In this document: piece by piece, positions 31,058 to 43,084 of the stretch | Layout: every line of letters starts with the position of its first letter | Position numbering within the stretch: the first letter of the stretch is position 1 | Assembly (NCBI GenBank): GCA_022885665.1 | Contig: JAGQDJ010000202.1 | Coordinates: forward strand, 1,550,001 to 1,614,000 | Origin: Triops longicaudatus | Taxonomy: Eukaryota; Arthropoda; Branchiopoda; Notostraca; Triopsidae | DNA length: 64,000 bases | Reading direction: 5' to 3' | Notes under the pieces: model-generated | The model's database searches: none | What the model was told of the DNA's origin: nothing | Seen by the model: the letters and a program-made list of their open reading frames with translations, nothing else | Position numbers and translations under genes: made by a program

Positions 31058-33536
31058 TTATCTCCTTTTGTTAGTGCCGCTGGCGAAGTCTCTTTGCTGT
31101 TGATCCAGCAGCTGTTCTAAATGTTGACATTTCTGTAAAACAGCAGTCAGCTTTTCTTGAGAATGTTGCAGACTAGCATCTTTCTTGGCAACTATTCCCT
31201 TGATCCTTTCAAATTAAACGAACCTTGAGCTATGTTTACAAAAGTAACGACGTCTTACTTGTTGTGCAATTCGGCTAGCGTCTTTTCGTGGTCCGTTGTT
31301 TGCCGAGTCAGTTGTAATTCCTTCTCGCGCAGTTGGTTTTGATAATCCGCTTCAACTTTTGCCAAACGCGACGCGTTTTCGCTCTTGCATCTCGTAACTT
31401 CTAGTCTCAACTGTTTCTTTTCGTCTTCGTATTTCAAAACATCCATATCAAATTCAGCCATCAGTGCCGCTCGAACATCGCTTCTTTCGGCAGTGTATTT
31501 ATCGAGTACCTTTGAAAAGGAAGCAATTAGTCACGTGCTTCATGCCAAACTCGCTTCTGTACCTTCTTCTGCTCCTCGATCTCTTTAATACGCTGAACAA
31601 GCGATACACGGAGAGATGCCAGTTCCTCTTCTTTTTCTGTAAGCATGCGTTTGGCTTCGCAGTACTTATCCCTGACATCTTTTTCTTCTTTCTCGAGGGC
31701 CAACAACTCTGCAGCGTGTCTTTCTTTGACACGTCTATGTTTAAAAAATTATAAATAAAAAGAACAAAGTAACTAATTGTGAGTTATCACTGTAATTGTT
31801 GTTCAAGTTGCTTCTCGCCATCTTCGAGCTTTTTCTGCAACTCTTCCTGCAATTTTGCGGTACTCTTGGCCAACTCTTCCACTTTTTCCTTGTTTTTCAA
31901 CTCGATCACCTCTTTTTCTCTTTCCAGAACCTTTTCGTCGACCATCTTCTTTTGTCGATTGATTGCTTCATTTTTTTCCGTCTCTAACTTCAGTCTTAAA
32001 GCAGCCATTTGCTCCTTTTGTATCGAACCGCAATAGAAAAGTACACAACTTTTTTTAAAAAAAAAATTGTTTACCTGATGACGTTTGTCAATATTGTCTA
32101 TTTCGTTTTTGAAAGCTTCAGTCAGTTTTTGCTTTTCTCGCTTGATTTTTTCTTCATTACGACGATTCGCTTCTTCCAACTCGGACCTATAGCGATTTTC
32201 CTCGCTGGCGAATCGATCACGTTCACGTTGAAGTTCAGTCTGTAGCCGCCAACAACGCTCTCTATGGGCTTGATCTTCATCTTCCAGTTGTTTTTCGTAT
32301 CTTCAAGAAAGGCGAATTAATTTGGGAACTAATGAATTCTTATCGTTTGCAAAACGAACTTGTTCCGTGCGTTTTCACGCTCTTTGGCGCAGGCAGCTTC
32401 TTTTTCCAATTCAAACTGTTCTCGTTGGCTAGCGAGCTGCTGCAAGGATTTTTGGTTCCAGTTTTGCTCCACTCTTAAAAGCTCGGTTTGATGCAGGGTC
32501 CGTAAACCTTGCAATTCTTGCTGATGCTGAGCCATAAGCCGCCTCAGTTCAGGTTCCAATCCTCGTGCGGTCATATCCTTTCAGTTAATAGTTCAATCAG
32601 ATATCAAGAGAATAATTTTCTCGTTACCTTTATATGGTTCGTTTTCTCGGAGATCCATCTGTCCTTTTCTTGTTTCTGGCTTGACAATACAGATTGCTTT
32701 ATACGGCGGATCTCCGCTTGGTGACGTTCTTCGGCTAACTTCCTAGCTTCTTCGTATTTTATGCCTTGGTTTCGCACATCTTGTACCAAAGTTTCGCATT
32801 TTTCAGCAAGCTTCTTTTTCTCTTCGATTATCTTTTTTGATAAATTAAAAGAGAAGATGAGTAAATTTGAGTTTCTTTTTTCCCCTTAAAACAACACAAT
32901 CTCGCTACAAAGACCCTCGGTACAACAAATGGTAGACGATTGTTGAAAATTTGAAAGGTCCCAGCTTACGTGGTCTAGAGGAAGTGCTTGTTAAAAGTTG
33001 GATATACCGAATAAGTTTTCCAGCTCCTGAGGTTCGTTATAGCGAGGTTGTCTGGTACATGCGAAATGCCGGTCTACCTGATCAATAAATTTCAGATGTC
33101 GCTTTATGGTCGTTTCGTATTCTTCTTGCTGTGCTTGAAGCCGCATGTTAAGTTCTCTTTCGGAACTCTTGGCATGTCGGTTAAGAAGCTCCCGCTGGTG
33201 TTTTAAGCCACGTTCCAAAAGTTCGATTCGACGCTGCTTCTCTTGGACCAGAACTTGCAAAGCTAGCACCTCTTCAGCCAATTGTGCATGAGTCAGAGAT
33301 GTCATAATGTGACCAGGGCTGCGAAATTTTATGAATAATTACGAACGAAGAGGAACATTTCTGCAGCAATACTTGTGTTCGGAGCCGTGCGTACTCGCAT
33401 CACTACGGATTGACTCGTTGTCCAATGTATCTGCTGACTGGAATGAGCCACGAGTAGTTTTCTCAGCTTGTTCTAAGAAATTCAGCAATTCCCTAAAATC
33501 GATTTTTGGTTTATTATTCAAAATAACTTATTTTTA

Positions 33537-33617
<81 letters not shown>

Positions 33618-34836
33618 TTTAATGCGTACTTGTAAGGTCCATCAGAAGGTGTAGAATTGGAAGCAAAAGTGACACTGGATGTTTTTGGAGATTTAGGAAT
33701 ATCGTCCATAGAGGCAGAAGTTTTATGGGAATCGGCTGGTGTTTCGGATTGTTCTGCTTCGATTCTTCTTTCGTCCGCACGCTTTTCGATGCAGGGCCTG
33801 TCAGTGTTGATGCCAGAATCAGAGGAAAACATATCATTCGGATCGGTGGCCGGTTTCAGTAAGTAATTCGCTTCTTCCTTGGCAGTGCTTGGTGTGACGG
33901 TTTCAGATTCATCAACAGGCAAGTCGAATGACTTATCACTTGTTATGGTGTCTAATCTTTGAGGCAAATTGTTCCGGGCCGAGCTTTGAATAATGCGCCC
34001 AAAACTCACGACGGACATGCCACCGTCTTCTGTTTCGTGGTTACTTTCGTCTGAATCCAAGTCAGACCGATTTGTAGCTCCATCTCTTGCACTTTGGATG
34101 TACGTGTCTCTGGTAGGGATCGTAGTTCGCAGAGTTGCTGAAGATCTAGTGAACTTAAAAGCACTTCGAGGTGTCAAGGGAAAAGTCCTTCTGTGGAACA
34201 GTTTGGCATCCACGTTGTCTGCTTCGTCCACCGATGAAAGTGACATACTTGAGAAGATGGCGAACGATTTGTGTTCGGAAGATGACGGAGCGACGCTTCC
34301 TAGCTGTACCTCGTCGCTTTGTATGGAAGCCGTTGAGTAGCGTGATGGGATTGTCGACTGCACCGAACATCGTCCAGGTGGCTCTGGTGACTCGTTATCT
34401 TCCCGGCTTATTGTACCGTACTTTGAGAGTCTTGATACAGGGCTAGAAGCTCCAGAAAATCTTTTGAAAGAACTTGCAGTCCATGGACGCTCATCCTAAG
34501 CATAGCACAAATTATCTCTTAAATTATAAAAATAGCCGAAATAAGAGTAATACTGTATAAGTTTTGGGATAACAAGCTACGTCACTAAGATTCGACCTTC
34601 TTCCTGTAGTTGGAGTTTCAAGAAGACTTCGGTGGGAAAGTTGCATCTATTTTACAAGTAAGTTTGTGAGACAGGTTTTGTGTAAGGTGTGTAGTACTGT
34701 TTACTTGCGAACCAGCGAGATTGAACGATAGCGACGTACTCCTATCCGCAGGTCTTTTCTTGCCGAAAGACTCGTCAGTTTTACGTAAGATTGTTTTCGC
34801 ACTGAATGGTCGAGTAATTTTCTTTCTTGAAGACAT
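31058..34836 (-). CDS. CEP131: Centrosomal/ciliary coiled-coil protein CEP131 (AZI1; Dilatory in flies)
   Basis: CEP131 is a centriolar-satellite and ciliary transition-zone protein needed for cilium formation. Eleven exons join in phase to 933 aa: 34836-34705, 34495-33630, 33492-33373, 33318-33078, 32831-32628, 32577-32360, 32300-32075, 32014-31791, 31734-31563, 31509-31259 and 31205-31058. The N-terminal third is Ser/Thr-rich and disordered. The rest is almost continuous coiled coil. Diagnostic blocks in order are IKRHLKFIDQ, then EEKKKLAEKCE, KDRWISEKTNHIK, the ARGLEPELRRLMAQHQQE block, VRDKY, and the end with KCQHLEQLLDQQQ; all line up with human CEP131. The human IQ motif upstream of the coiled coil is not visible here. 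The donor after 32360 is GTTCGT, weaker than the others but required by phase. The first exon is the least certain, though it joins the second in frame. Confidence 0.93.
33537..33618. repeat. (TTA)n microsatellite inside a CEP131 intron
   Basis: About 80 bases of pure ATT/TTA triplets make up more than half of the 137-base intron between the second and third CEP131 exons. On the transcript strand it reads (TAA)n or (AAT)n; the apparent poly-isoleucine tail of the exon's open frame is intron. Confidence 0.95.
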
Positions 34837-35963
34837 TATATAAGGAACTGTTTAATTCACTTTGTAGTGGCAATAAACTGATACTAGTAACCTTCGCAGC
34901 ATAGCCTCTATTGAGATGATATTGCATTGACCAAACACGGCGTTTCTATAGTAGCGGCTGACTGCCAGGAAAATGGTACGATGTGAACTGCGGTGCAACT
35001 CGCCACCCAATAACTCTTGTTGCTCTTATCTACCGTAAGCATATACCGTTTCGTTATGCATTTACTTAGTTCGCATTTTGATTAATAAGGGTTAATAATT
35101 ATGTGGAATTAGTGGGTTACAAAAATTACGAGAAGCTGACCTAGGATTTTCTGACATAGGAAAGTTTCTTTGCACGTAACGAAATAAGTATGACTTAGTA
35201 CGATGTGGTAGTAATAATGCTGTGAATATATATTAGAGCACATAGTTTACATATTCACTTTCCTCCGAAAATTATAGAACGTAAAAGTACTTTGAGAATA
35301 TATGATGTCAACAAGGTGAAAAAAATATTTGGCGCGATTTAAGCTTCACGAAGTTGAATAGCTGACATATTCTAACTTTCGTTAGAAAACATCTGCAATT
35401 CTGCAATCTGCAATTCTGCAAAACAAAACAATTCTGCACGTAAGAACAAATTAATTTTTAATTGTATTACACTGCGAGACGTAATACAAATTGTGAAATA
35501 CCATGAGCTACATGTATGTAATACAAACTTAAAAAAATCTAAGGTCAATGGTGTCCTAAGTGCTCGACAAGTCGATAATCACACCACCTCTCCTACCTAA
35601 AGGGAAAAAGACACTGGTAATAATGAGAAGTTGAACATATAACCAATAAAAAGGAATAGCCACTTTTTAGGTTCTCACATAAAACATAATAAAGTAGACG
35701 ACACTTAAAACGTTTTTGTGAACAATTTACCTACTTTACCGATCTAGCAATACCTACTTTATCGACACTTACGTGCACGCCTAATGTCATGTATCATACC
35801 CGTAGCTATGTATTCTCTTCCAACCTTAACGAATAATTCATGAACAGAGTAACTACAAAATACATTAATCAGACTTACAGGAATGTCCACCGAAGGATTT
35901 TTTGCATAACAATACACTACACTAATGCACTTTCTGCACTGTTGCACTAATGGATTTCTACAA
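34837..35963. other. Upstream region between CEP131 and the DEG/ENaC cluster
   Basis: AT-rich sequence with no gene I can support. CEP131 reads leftward and the channels read rightward, so it may hold divergent promoters. A small direct repeat (CTGCAATTCTGCAA) lies near 35.4 kb. Confidence 0.55.
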
Positions 35964-36625
35964 CGCTCGATATGAAGAAATAATGTTTCATACAGGTGAA
36001 ACACAGGGGTCAATAAGTTTATTGATAAGTGCTGTACGAGCAGAATTTGGTAAACGTTACGGTCTATAGAGAAATATGGTTATTTTCTGAGATGGAACTT
36101 GTTACGTACAGGAATAAACCACACTTATACCTGAAACACTTTTTCTACCCGAGTTTTTTTTACCGAGTACGTCAGCCACGTCAAAAGTTTCATGGAATTT
36201 CTCGGTAAAATGCTGCGTGCCATGCATCAGTTTTATACGAATATGTCTTAATAGTCCCATCATTGTCATTTGGAGGCCATCTGGGACTTTTCTTGGGTGC
36301 TGGTCTTCTCTTTATAGCAAAATTTTTGGCTTTAATTTTCCGTTGGTTTTCGAACGCGTATCAGTACGATAAAACTTCCTTTCCCTTGCAACTTAACACA
36401 ACCTTTTAACACACATGGCTTGTTCGTGCGCCTAAATTGCCATCATCACCCACGATTTTCGTAATTCTAACATCTTATCACTATATCGCAAAGTACTGAG
36501 TGTAAGGATGTCAATATAACAGCACAATTAGAAACCGAAGCACAACGAAGCAAATAAAGAGCTTCAAATTATTAACCGACTGATTGTCCGTCATGTGTAT
36601 CTTGTATACAAAAGAATTTGTGCGA
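35964..36625 (+). pseudogene. Decayed DEG/ENaC channel copy: upstream segment fused to last exons
   Basis: Two parts are joined. The left part (35964-36114) is about 90% identical by eye to 36676-36825, the sequence upstream of the intact channel gene at 36.96 kb. The right part (about 36129-36625) matches the last two exons and 3' UTR of the second channel gene (about 42.83-43.34 kb), including the AATAAA at 36553. The middle exons are absent. A two-base deletion in the HFFYPSF exon breaks the frame. A ten-base deletion removes the acceptor of the final exon. The final exon still encodes GLFLGAGL, where the intact copies have the channel filter GAS. It cannot make a channel and is best read as an internal-deletion pseudogene. 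Confidence 0.85.
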
Positions 36626-36675
36626 TAATTATTTCTAACCATACACTACACTAATGCACGCATGACTTTCTGTCA

Positions 36676-36825
36676 CGCTTGATTTGAAGAAGTAATTTCT
36701 CATACAGGTGAAACACAGGGGTCCATAAGTTTATCGATAAGTGCCTTACGAGCAGAATTTGGTAAAAGTTACGGTCTATGGAGAAATATGGTTATTTTCT
36801 GAGATGGAACTTGTTACTCACAGGA
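36676..36825. repeat. Second copy of the 150-bp upstream repeat of the DEG/ENaC genes
   Basis: This partner of 35964-36114 ends about 135 bases before the start codon of the first intact channel gene, so it probably belongs to its promoter or 5' UTR. Confidence 0.8.
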
Positions 36826-36958
36826 ACATTACTTACAAGTTCTACTTGAGTAGTGCGTTCTATTTTAGAAATGTCAAATGGCATTTGATGTGTTTTCACA
36901 TACGAGCTAAACATGAAACTGCTCCACTATGCATGCTAAAGACTGTGCAGCGCCAGTC

Positions 36959-38952
36959 ATGTATCGCCCGCAGAACTCAACGGTCAAAGAATTTCTGAGA
37001 GGAACCATAGTACTGCCAACTTACAAGAAACCTAAGCCAGCCAAATGTGAACAAGTCCAGTATTTCTGCCGCACCACAGCTAATCATGGATTTGCACATA
37101 TGGTGGACGGGGAAGAGTTATTCTGTTTCAGACTTCTTTGGGGTCTAATAGTTGTGGCGTTCATTGGCATTGTCGTAATGCTTCTTTACGAAAGTGCAGT
37201 TAATCTGGTCGCAAGAAAGCTGACCACGGAGTTCGTGGATGTGGATGGCAATTCAGAGGGAAATGGAATGCTTTTGCCGGATATTCATATCTGCGAAGCG
37301 ACTATCTTTAAAGCAGATGTATTAATGGGTAAGCTACAATTGTAAATATAATTACAATGAGATTTTGTCTTTTCATTTATTTTTTTTTATTACAGAAATG
37401 GGTTTTAATGACACAATGTCTACATACTTAGCACTGGCAACATCTCAATATGCAGCGTCTTTTAATAATCCTTTTGATAATGAGAGTACAACGGCTTTGG
37501 AAAACGAATTCATGAGTATCTTGGAAGAAAAAATGTTGAACATGTCCACTGTTATTGAAAGAGCAGCTTTAAAGTTCTAAAAATTTATTATGCCTTCAAT
37601 TTGTAAATATTAATTTACACTTACAATTAACAGTTGTACCGAAATCCTCATTGGCTGCGACTACAATCAAACTACATATAACGCTGAACAGTGCTGTAAA
37701 AACTATTTCAAATCCGAAAGATACGTGAGTATTTTCGGGAGTTGTATTTCCACACACGGTACACCTATAAATCAAGCTTCTGAGTCGCGAGATTCTGGCT
37801 TCGTGGTTTATACTCGACCAAACACCCATAACTCGATAAGTCTGAAGTTAAAATTATTTGCATAAATTTGAGTTTTCGCAAATATTTCGTTTTCAAGTAC
37901 AGACTTCGACTTCAAGCTAATCAATGCCGTTTACACTCTCCAAAGAGGTATCTATTACGCAGTATCAAGTCGAACTGTTTACATAAAAACCGTTCTCGAA
38001 ACCGACGGTCGTTTTGCAATTCCGAATACATGGGTTTCGCTTCCCATTTCCAAGACAGAAGTAAGACAAAAAAAAAAAAATGATTAAACACATTATCGCG
38101 ATAAATATACAGGTATTCCCTTTTAATTTTAGATCGATATTAGCGAAGTAAAAGACAGCACCTTAGCTCCTTATACTTGTGTAGATACTACAGATTTGAA
38201 TTACCGTCAAATGAGAGCACCAGAATACGATTTCTACAGTTTCGAAAATTGCTTGGACTCCTATGACAAGATAGTCTATCAAGGTTCCGACGAATGCTCG
38301 CCAATGTTCTTGAAACACAACAGTACAACAGTCACCATGGCATTGCAAATTTTCACAAGCTTTTCAATAGGTTCTGATCAATTATGTACGCCTAGGATCA
38401 TGTTAACTTACAACAGGGCATATTTTGAATCAAGTACATGTGAAAACTGTTTGAATTTTATTAAAGTACGCATTTATAGAGTCCAGAGCTCCTGAAGGCT
38501 TCTGTCTGAACGAATGTCGAAAAGAGATTTACAAGTTGTCTCCGAGTTCCGCATACTACAATCCTGCATATTTAACAGAAGTACTAAATGAAACAGACAA
38601 TAACACGTAAGAGTTACGTTATCTTTTTAATAATTAACGCCAAGTTTCCTCAAACGTAGATTTATTTTATTATTTTTTTTATTTATTTATTTTTTCTAGG
38701 AATTCAGTGGTTCTGCACTTTTTCTACTCAAGTTTTAGGTACCAGAAGCAGATTATTCACGTCAATACTTATCTCAAATTTCTAGGTAAGCTCGCTGAAA
38801 GAAAATCTACTTCGGATGATGAGAAAAATGTTCCTATAGGTGAAGTTGGTGGTAACCTGGGCTTATTCCTAGGAGCTAGCCTTATTTCAATTTTGGAAAT
38901 TGTGGCCCTGTTTTTCCGTTGCTGTTTGAAATCTGTTCCGATGAAACTTTAG
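36959..38952 (+). CDS. DEG/ENaC (pickpocket-like) sodium channel subunit, copy A
   Basis: This is a trimeric amiloride-sensitive cation channel subunit with two membrane helices and a large cysteine-rich extracellular part. Arthropod relatives act in mechanosensing, chemosensing or salt transport. Nine exons give 496 aa: 36959-37328, 37396-37573, 37634-37839, 37903-38060, 38133-38322, 38371-38433, 38480-38606, 38700-38785 and 38840-38952. The gating motif is CRTTANHGF (His43); the first helix covers about 58-80. The extracellular part has CxxxxxGC, FGSCISTHG and CLNEC. The end has GGNLGLFLGASLISILE with filter GAS and the second helix. The start was chosen because MYRP... aligns with MDRP... 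of copy B. The introns at 38323-38370 (48 nt) and 38786-38839 (54 nt) stay open if read through. I spliced them because copy B has introns at the same phases and the C-to-C spacing then matches exactly. Internal exon lengths equal those of copy B. Confidence 0.92.
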
Positions 38953-40743
38953 ACACTCGGAAGTTCTTTCCTAAGAGAATCGATACATCTGTTTGGCTCT
39001 GGTCACTTCTTCAAGAGCAAATTTCTTGAAGCTACCCGTATCTATCAACACTCTAGAAATGAACGCCTGGATAAATTAATAAAATTGCGCTCAATACCAT
39101 TTAATATCTAAGCATTCATGTTTCCACTCTCAAGTTTAATATACCGATTTATATAAGGAAAATCGATGTATGGAATAATTCCCCACATATTTTTTTTCCG
39201 ATATCCGTGTAGTTATACCTAGCCTGTTTCTGCCATTCAGACGATTTTTCCCAAATACAAGTAGCTTAATGCGACGTGAAACAAGTAGTTTCCAAACACA
39301 GTGAAATCAAAATTGTGCAACAACCTTATCGCAAAGAGGCAACATTATCATACTGAGACAAACAGTTAACGGCAAAATGAATCGGCAATGAGTCCATGAA
39401 AGCTTAATAAACAATCAGTCTAATGAATCTAAAGAATTTTGATAAACTTTCAGAGGATTCGTTTAACCTTTGGTTCGCCAAATACATTTTTTCCTACAGA
39501 GGTTGAACGATATTTGGCGACGAAAGGCCCACAGCTTTTTCGCCTACGCTTACTTGGATAGCGCCTGTCAAATGATAATGGGAAAAGGTTGTGTGCATAT
39601 AAAAGGGAGGTTGTCGTGTTTAAGGGGTTTCCTATGACTGATCATGTAAGTACTATACCTATAACTTAGTTGCGCAACACTAGTAATACAATTTTTACAT
39701 AATTCCACCAAGTAATATGACATCTTCGCTCGAAACGACGCTTACAACAAAAAAAGGCGTTCATAGCAAAATAGTTTTGCGCCTTTACTATCAATAAAGT
39801 CATAATAATGGTACAGTCGTGCGTTCCTTATCCCAGTTTGTGCTCACATCCGGGGACGAGGGAAAGGTGAAAGTCGTAAAAGTATATGAATACATTACTT
39901 TTAATGGTATGCCGTAATTCCATAATTTTGACTCCTAACTAGGACGATTATAGCAACATAATTACAGTAGAACATCCAGTCTTTGACTGACAACAAGATT
40001 ATTTATGGCAACAGTAATTTTAACAAGGCGCAAAGCGCCTAGATCCATAGTATAGAAGGCAGCACCGTCAGAAAATAGTGTACCCTCAGTTTCTAAAATA
40101 GTAAAACAACAGGTAAACAAATTAGTGACTGAATACCAATTAATTTATTACATACACCAATTAGAGAGGAAAACTGAAACGTGCACACATAATCAGTAAA
40201 TAAAACCAGAAACGCATTGTTTGCCTTCGGAATATTTTTCAAGAGGTTGTCATGCACCAATGTACCATACCCTACGTTGTTAACACTCAACTGTTCACTT
40301 CAACTAACGCATATCATACTGTGCACTTAACTCCTGTCGAATGTGAGGGGATTCATTGACCTGTGTTGTACAAATGATTTTGTCGGACAAAGAAATTCAA
40401 CATTATCAGAAATGCTTTAAAATAAAGAAAGTTTTTAAAAAACGACGGTTAAATATGATAAAGATTCCTGAGTTAAAACACATGTTATCACACTAGGCAA
40501 AAAAATAGTGCACGGGGAGTTACTGATAATGAAGACCCTTATCAGTTCATCTCAAAGAAATGCACTTGCGCAACAAAGAGTTATTAATTAAATTATAACT
40601 CCGGGAGACATATTAAGAAGTGATGAGACATAACGAAGGCAAAAGTAGTGAACGCAGACGAGCTCGTCAGAACCGGACGTTGAGCAATGAAAGCGCTGGT
40701 TCAAGAGTGTTTATGTTCTTATTTGCCAGTCTTGAGAGTAACA
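38953..40743. other. Intergenic region between the two intact channel genes
   Basis: This begins with the 3' UTR of copy A, with AATAAA at 39078-39083. I see no other gene. The right part should contain the promoter of copy B, but it does not carry the 150-bp upstream repeat seen before copy A. Confidence 0.6.
39078..39083 (+). promoter_or_regulatory. Poly(A) signal AATAAA, DEG/ENaC copy A
   Basis: Canonical hexamer 126 bases after the stop codon. Confidence 0.6.
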
Positions 40744-43084
40744 ATGGACCGGCCACGGGAGCTAGCCATTAAAGAATTTCTAAAACATAATTCTATTAAA
40801 CCAACTCATAAGAAACTTAAACCAAACACACACGGAGTACTCAACTATTTCTGCCGCACAACTGCCAACCATGGTTTCGTGCACCTCGTGGACAACCAGG
40901 AGTTTTTCTGCCTAAAAATTGTGTGGGCAGTTTTAATCGCAGTCTTTACTTATGCTATAGTGGTCCTCTCATATAAAAATGTGCAAGAACTGCTAAATGG
41001 AGATTTCACTACAGAAATCTACGAAGACGTAGACATAAACGGTCAAGACTACGAAGACGGATCCAGCGGGGTGATTTTACCTGACATTCATATTTGCGAT
41101 TCTTCAATATTCAGTTCCAAACGACTCAAAGGTAAAATGGATAACACATAAGTCATGCACACATTGTCCCTTCAAATGTTGTATATGGAATCTCAAATTA
41201 ACGTTTAACGTAGAAATGGGGTTTAACAACACAATGGCTACCTACCTAGCACTTGCGACATCTGATCGCGCTAGTACGAACTACTTTCAAGATAACGAGA
41301 CACTGGCAAAGTATAAAGAGGAGTTTGACCACATTTTAGCCCAGAAATCTGTAAATATGTCCACAGTCCTCCAAAAAACTACGTTGAGGTTTGACAATTC
41401 AGCTTCGAACAAAGAACTTATTTACTCTTTCATTTATGTTAATCCAGCTGCAAAGATATGCTATGGGCTTGCAGCCACGGCGGGGATATGGTTTCTGTCA
41501 CTCGATGCTGCCGGGATTACTTCAACTCGAACACTTACATTAGCATTTTTGGAAGCTGCATAACGACTCATGGAAAACCGCTAACACAACGCTACGAATC
41601 ACGAGACGCCGGATTTGTCGTCTTCGCAAAACCTAACCTTCTTGATACCCTAGGTCGAAAACCGAAAACTTTAACAAAGATACGAAGCGCTTTACTTTTA
41701 AACAAGTTCAATTTAGTATTATTTATCATAAAATTTGGTAGTTCTAATATTAATTTTATGACAATGTTAAAATATTTCTTGATTTTGCTACTTTTTTTGC
41801 AAGATGAAATCTGTCATAAGCACATTCAGCGGCGACTGTTAAATTTAGATGTTTTATATTTTTTTATTTTACTGCGTTTTTTTGCAAGATAAAAGCGACG
41901 TACTAACCACTATCACAGTGAGCGGCACGAGTTTAATATAGACATTTTGCAAACCAACTCTTAAAATAGTTACATAAGAATTACAATATAAACATAATCT
42001 TGCTGCAGACTTATTAAAATATATTTACTTATTGTACTTAACAGATTTTGATGAACGACTAATTAAATTAGAGTATACTTTACAACGCGGTATGTATTAT
42101 GCAGTATCCAGCTCAGCGGTGGACATTCAAGAAACACTTCAAACTTCAGGGAAATTTGCCCTGCCTCGTACGTGGGTATCTTTACCCATTCATAAAACTA
42201 AGGTACGCAATTTATTTTTTGTGTTGGATCGGAAAAAACTATCAGATAGAAAATTTTGTATACTTAGGTAGTTAACAGCGAAATGGAAAACAGCAGATTA
42301 GCTCGCTCAACATGCATCAATGCTGACGAGCTGATGTACAAAGAACAAAAGACCCCCGGATATGATCACTATAGCGAAAGTAACTGCTATAACGCTTACT
42401 GGCAACAGAAATACCGACAATATGCCAACTGCTCTGCTGTATTCTACAACTTCGGAAGTAAAACGAATATTCTCAGCAATTAAGTCGCAATTACAAAAGG
42501 ATTTCCTTCGTACTGCAGATTCTACGCAACTCTGTGATCCACACACTATCTTAACTTTTGACAGTAGCGCTTATGAAAACGGTAAGCCAATCTACCATGC
42601 AAAAAATCCTCATAAGTTTCCTCATTTTCCTGTTATTAGACTATGAAACGTATGGCTGTCTTGACGAATGTGTTAAAGAAATATTCCAACTGTCCCCTAG
42701 TTATGCACAATTCGATACCGGATACCTAAATCGTCTAACAAGCAAGTTCAACTTCACCATGTATGCTCTTTTACAGCTGTTAATAATGTGCCAATATTCC
42801 TTTTAATACTGTTACCTTACTAGACCTGATCCCATTGCACTACACTTTTTCTACCCGAGTTTTACTTACCGAGTATATGTCAGCCACGTCAAAAGTTTCA
42901 TGGAATTTCTCGGTAAAACGCTGCGTGTATGCAACAGTTTTGTACGAATATGTCTTAATAGTCTCATCATTTTCATTTAGGGGAATTTGGAGGCCATTTG
43001 GGACTTTTTTTGGGTGCTAGTCTTGTCTCTATAGCAGAAGTGTTGGCTTTAATTTTCCGTTGGTTTATGAAAGCATACCAGTAG
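40744..43084 (+). CDS. DEG/ENaC (pickpocket-like) sodium channel subunit, copy B
   Basis: Paralogue of the channel gene at 36.96 kb, same orientation. Nine exons join to 497 aa: 40744-41131, 41214-41388, 41448-41653, 42045-42202, 42268-42457, 42519-42581, 42640-42760, 42824-42912 and 42981-43084. Key features are CRTTANHGF (His43), ILPDIHICD, CCRDYF, FGSCITTHG, LCDPHTILTF, CLDECVKEIF and the terminal GGHLGLFLGASLVSIAE with filter GAS. Four internal exons have exactly the lengths found in copy A (206, 158, 190 and 63 bases). Several donors are weak (GTTTGA, GTCGAA, GTAAAA) but each is forced by phase and by the paralogue. Without the 61-base intron at 42458-42518 the gene would appear frameshifted, and a 19-base alternative exists. 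The protein looks intact. Function cannot be narrowed beyond the family. Confidence 0.88.

Noticed and set aside
31779..32036. Plus-strand Ser/Phe/Cys-rich open frames across 31.4-32.2 kb
   Set aside because: They are antisense shadows of the CEP131 coiled-coil exons.
33518..33629. Poly-isoleucine extension of a CEP131 exon
   Set aside because: It is the translated (TAA/AAT)n intron repeat beyond the donor at 33629; removing it joins the next exon in phase.
38707..38952. Single exon covering the end of channel copy A without the 54-base intron
   Set aside because: Copy B has an intron at the same phase and position, and splicing gives FLGEVGGNLGLF, matching FLGEFGGHLGLF of copy B.
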